From an uncultured Lachnoanaerobaculum sp. (lineage in GTDB: Bacteria > Bacillota > Clostridia > Lachnospirales > Lachnospiraceae): a DNA stretch of 6,477 nucleotides. The stretch covers positions 1 through 6,477 of the forward strand of contig CALISX010000035.1 in the NCBI GenBank assembly GCA_938041725.1, read 5' to 3'. Both the position numbers and the translations under genes were made by a program. A model generated the notes under the pieces. The model was not told where the DNA came from, searched no databases, and was given only the letters and a program-made list of their open reading frames with translations. Of the stretch, positions 5,091-6,477 are shown in pieces. Positions within the stretch are counted from its first letter, which is position 1; each line of letters starts with the position of its first letter.

Positions 5091-6238
5091 TATTGCGCCG
5101 CCGTGGTAGAGGTTTCTGCTGCTCCCTGGGCTGGTGTGCTCTCAGCCTGAGTTTCTTTCACTCTCTTTGCATTGTCAATGATAAACTGAAGCACCTTGTA
5201 GGTTTTGGCAGTGTTTTCCACTTCCTTTTCACCATACTGCTCCACCAGTTCCTCCTTGGTGGCCTGGCCGCCGTTTAACTCCACAATGTAGTTGTAGTCT
5301 GCATCCGTCAGCTCCATTTTTTCCTTATCAAAAATAGTGGATACGGTTACCATCTGCTTTGCATAATTTTCTGCCTGGCTTTTAAGCTGGTCCTTAAGCT
5401 GATCCTCTGTCATACCATAGGCAGCAGCATACTCTGCCACATTGATGCCCTGGGCGCTTACCTGCTTTTCCACATTGTCCATGCTGGTATTGAACTCATA
5501 ATCCAAGGCTTCCTGGTTTAATTCAAAGGTACTGGAGTCCATGATGGTCATTAAGGCATTGTAGCGGTCCTGGTTTTCTGCCGCCTGCTTTCTTTGCACC
5601 TCCATGTTCTCCCGGATATAGGCCCGGTACTGATCCACAGTAATCACTCCCTCCAGTCCCTGCTTTACCACCCACTCATCTGTGAGCTGGGCGGGAGTGG
5701 AGACACTGATGGCATTGATCTTTACCTCAAATACCACAGCCTGTCCCTTTAATTCCTCACTTTTATAATCCTCTGGGAAGGTTAAATTCAAGGTTACCGT
5801 TTCTCCGATGGAATGGCCCACCAGACCCTCCTCAAAACCGTCAATGAACCGGTGGCTTCCAATCACCAAATCAAAGCCTTCAGCACTGCCTCCATCAAAG
5901 GCTACCCCGTCCTTGGTACCCTTATAGTCAATGTTTACCGTATCTCCCTCCTTCACCGGGCGGTCTGTCACAGCAGTCACATCCGGGGAAAAGGTCAAAT
6001 TGGTTTTAATCTGCTCCTCTACCTCTGCATCGGTTACAGCAGTGTCTGCTTCAGGCAGCTCAATGCCCTTGTACTCTCCCAGAGTTGCAGTACCATAGCT
6101 GTCCGGCTGTTTTCTCTCGCCCTCCTGGGCAGACGCGGTGGTTTCCGTGTCCCCCTCTCCCTTTTTCACACCGCAGCCTGTTCCGGCCAAAGCCAGAAGC
6201 GCTGCCAGGGATAATACAGCAATCTTTTTTAACTTCAT
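5090..6238 (-). CDS. Lipoprotein with trigger-factor-like FKBP peptidyl-prolyl isomerase domain
   Basis: This is probably a membrane-anchored foldase on the outer face of the cell. The 382-residue precursor starts MKLKKIAVLSLAALLALAGTGC: a basic N-terminus, a hydrophobic core and a lipobox-like end with Cys22 as the likely lipidated residue. A Thr/Glu/Gly-rich linker follows to about 55. The FKBP domain runs from about 93 to 178 (VKEGDTVNIDYKGTKDG, FDGG, LVIGSHRFIDGFEEGLVG, TLNLTFPEDY), the pattern of trigger factor PPIase domains. Residues about 180-360 are helical and resemble the trigger factor C-terminal chaperone arms; the ribosome-binding N-domain is absent. The last 20 residues are Thr/Ala/Gln-rich. 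ATG 6238 is preferred to 6256 because AAAAGGAGAG sits just before it. It lies 38 bases after the aminopeptidase gene. A PrsA-like role in secretion is inferred. Confidence 0.9.
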   Translation of the reverse strand: MKLKKIAVLSLAALLALAGTGCGVKKGEGDTETTASAQEGERKQPDSYGTATLGEYKGIELPEADTAVTDAEVEEQIKTNLTFSPDVTAVTDRPVKEGDTVNIDYKGTKDGVAFDGGSAEGFDLVIGSHRFIDGFEEGLVGHSIGETVTLNLTFPEDYKSEELKGQAVVFEVKINAISVSTPAQLTDEWVVKQGLEGVITVDQYRAYIRENMEVQRKQAAENQDRYNALMTIMDSSTFELNQEALDYEFNTSMDNVEKQVSAQGINVAEYAAAYGMTEDQLKDQLKSQAENYAKQMVTVSTIFDKEKMELTDADYNYIVELNGGQATKEELVEQYGEKEVENTAKTYKVLQFIIDNAKRVKETQAESTPAQGAAETSTTAAQ

Positions 6239-6276
6239 ATCTCTCCTTTTTGCCATTCCTACATTTGGGAAAGGAC

Positions 6277-6477
6277 TTATTTAATGGTATAAAATGCCTT
6301 GAAGGCCAAATAGGTGTTATAAAGGTCCAGCTTGGATACCACCTCAAAGGGGGAATGCATAGCCAGCACCGGCACACCCAGATCCACCACATCAATATTC
6401 ATCATGGCCACAAACTGGGCAATGGTTCCGCCCCCTCCTGCATCCACGGCCCCCAGTTCTCCTGTCTGCCAGTATAC
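6277..6477 (-). CDS. M18 family aminopeptidase, C-terminal fragment (runs off the window)
   Basis: The last 66 residues of a zinc aminopeptidase of family M18 (aspartyl aminopeptidase type) are present; the rest lies beyond 6477. Translating the minus strand gives WQTGELGAVDAGGGGTIA, then NIDVVDLGVPVLAMHSPFE, then a C-terminus SKLDLYNTYLAFKAFYTIK followed by TAA at 6277-6279. The MHSPFE motif carries a conserved His that ligates metal in M18 enzymes, and the Gly-rich GGGGT block precedes it as in family members. The enzyme removes N-terminal residues, often acidic ones, from peptides in the cytoplasm. It is the most upstream gene of the operon visible here; the operon promoter must lie beyond the window. 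The protein end looks intact. Confidence 0.9.
   Translation of the reverse strand, partial: VYWQTGELGAVDAGGGGTIAQFVAMMNIDVVDLGVPVLAMHSPFEVVSKLDLYNTYLAFKAFYTIK

Noticed and set aside
4422..5150. Plus-strand open frame of 242 codons opposite the HAD gene
   Set aside because: It is the antisense shadow of a phosphatase with all four HAD motifs; its translation shows no recognisable domain and no good ribosome binding site was seen.

Overview
The window looks like a chromosomal segment of an anaerobic Gram-positive Clostridia, most likely Lachnospiraceae or a close relative. This rests on the strong AGGAGG-type ribosome binding sites, the GTG and TTG starts, a lipoprotein with trigger-factor-like domains, and the types of genes present. 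No marker gene fixes the genus, so the placement is an inference.

Left edge (1-736, + strand). A short reading frame of unknown origin ends at 128. It is followed at once by a very AT-rich gene resembling DUF5071-type immunity-like proteins. That gene stops early at a run of seven A residues, and the rest of the protein continues in the -1 frame to 594. This strip differs sharply in composition from everything to its right and looks like the tail of an acquired accessory locus, possibly a toxin-immunity module. From 595 to 736 there is no gene, only a good extended -10 promoter for the next gene.

Middle (737-2131, + strand). A complete class II fumarase (fumC) stands alone behind its own promoter. 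It ends tail to tail with the operon from the other side: the two stop codons overlap inside one inverted repeat that also appears to serve as the fumC terminator.

Right two thirds (2098-6477, - strand). Seven genes run in one direction with gaps of at most 38 bases or small overlaps. In transcription order they are: the end of an M18 aminopeptidase; a lipoprotein with an FKBP/trigger-factor-like isomerase domain; a Cof-type HAD phosphatase; serine O-acetyltransferase (cysE); a small GIY-YIG protein of the UPF0213/YhbQ kind; an RluA-type pseudouridine synthase; and a DJ-1/PfpI-family protein. No internal terminator or promoter was seen, so one polycistronic message entering from beyond 6477 is likely. 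The genes do not form one pathway. They cover protein turnover and folding, metabolite housekeeping, cysteine synthesis, RNA modification and stress protection. The upper operon genes are coupled by stop/start overlaps, and two members use non-ATG starts that their ribosome binding sites fix.

No RNA genes, CRISPR array, insertion sequence or replication origin was seen. The most unusual signals are the split DUF5071-like gene at an A7 slippery run and the fumC/DJ-1 convergent junction, where one palindrome encodes the same His-Pro-Glu on both strands.
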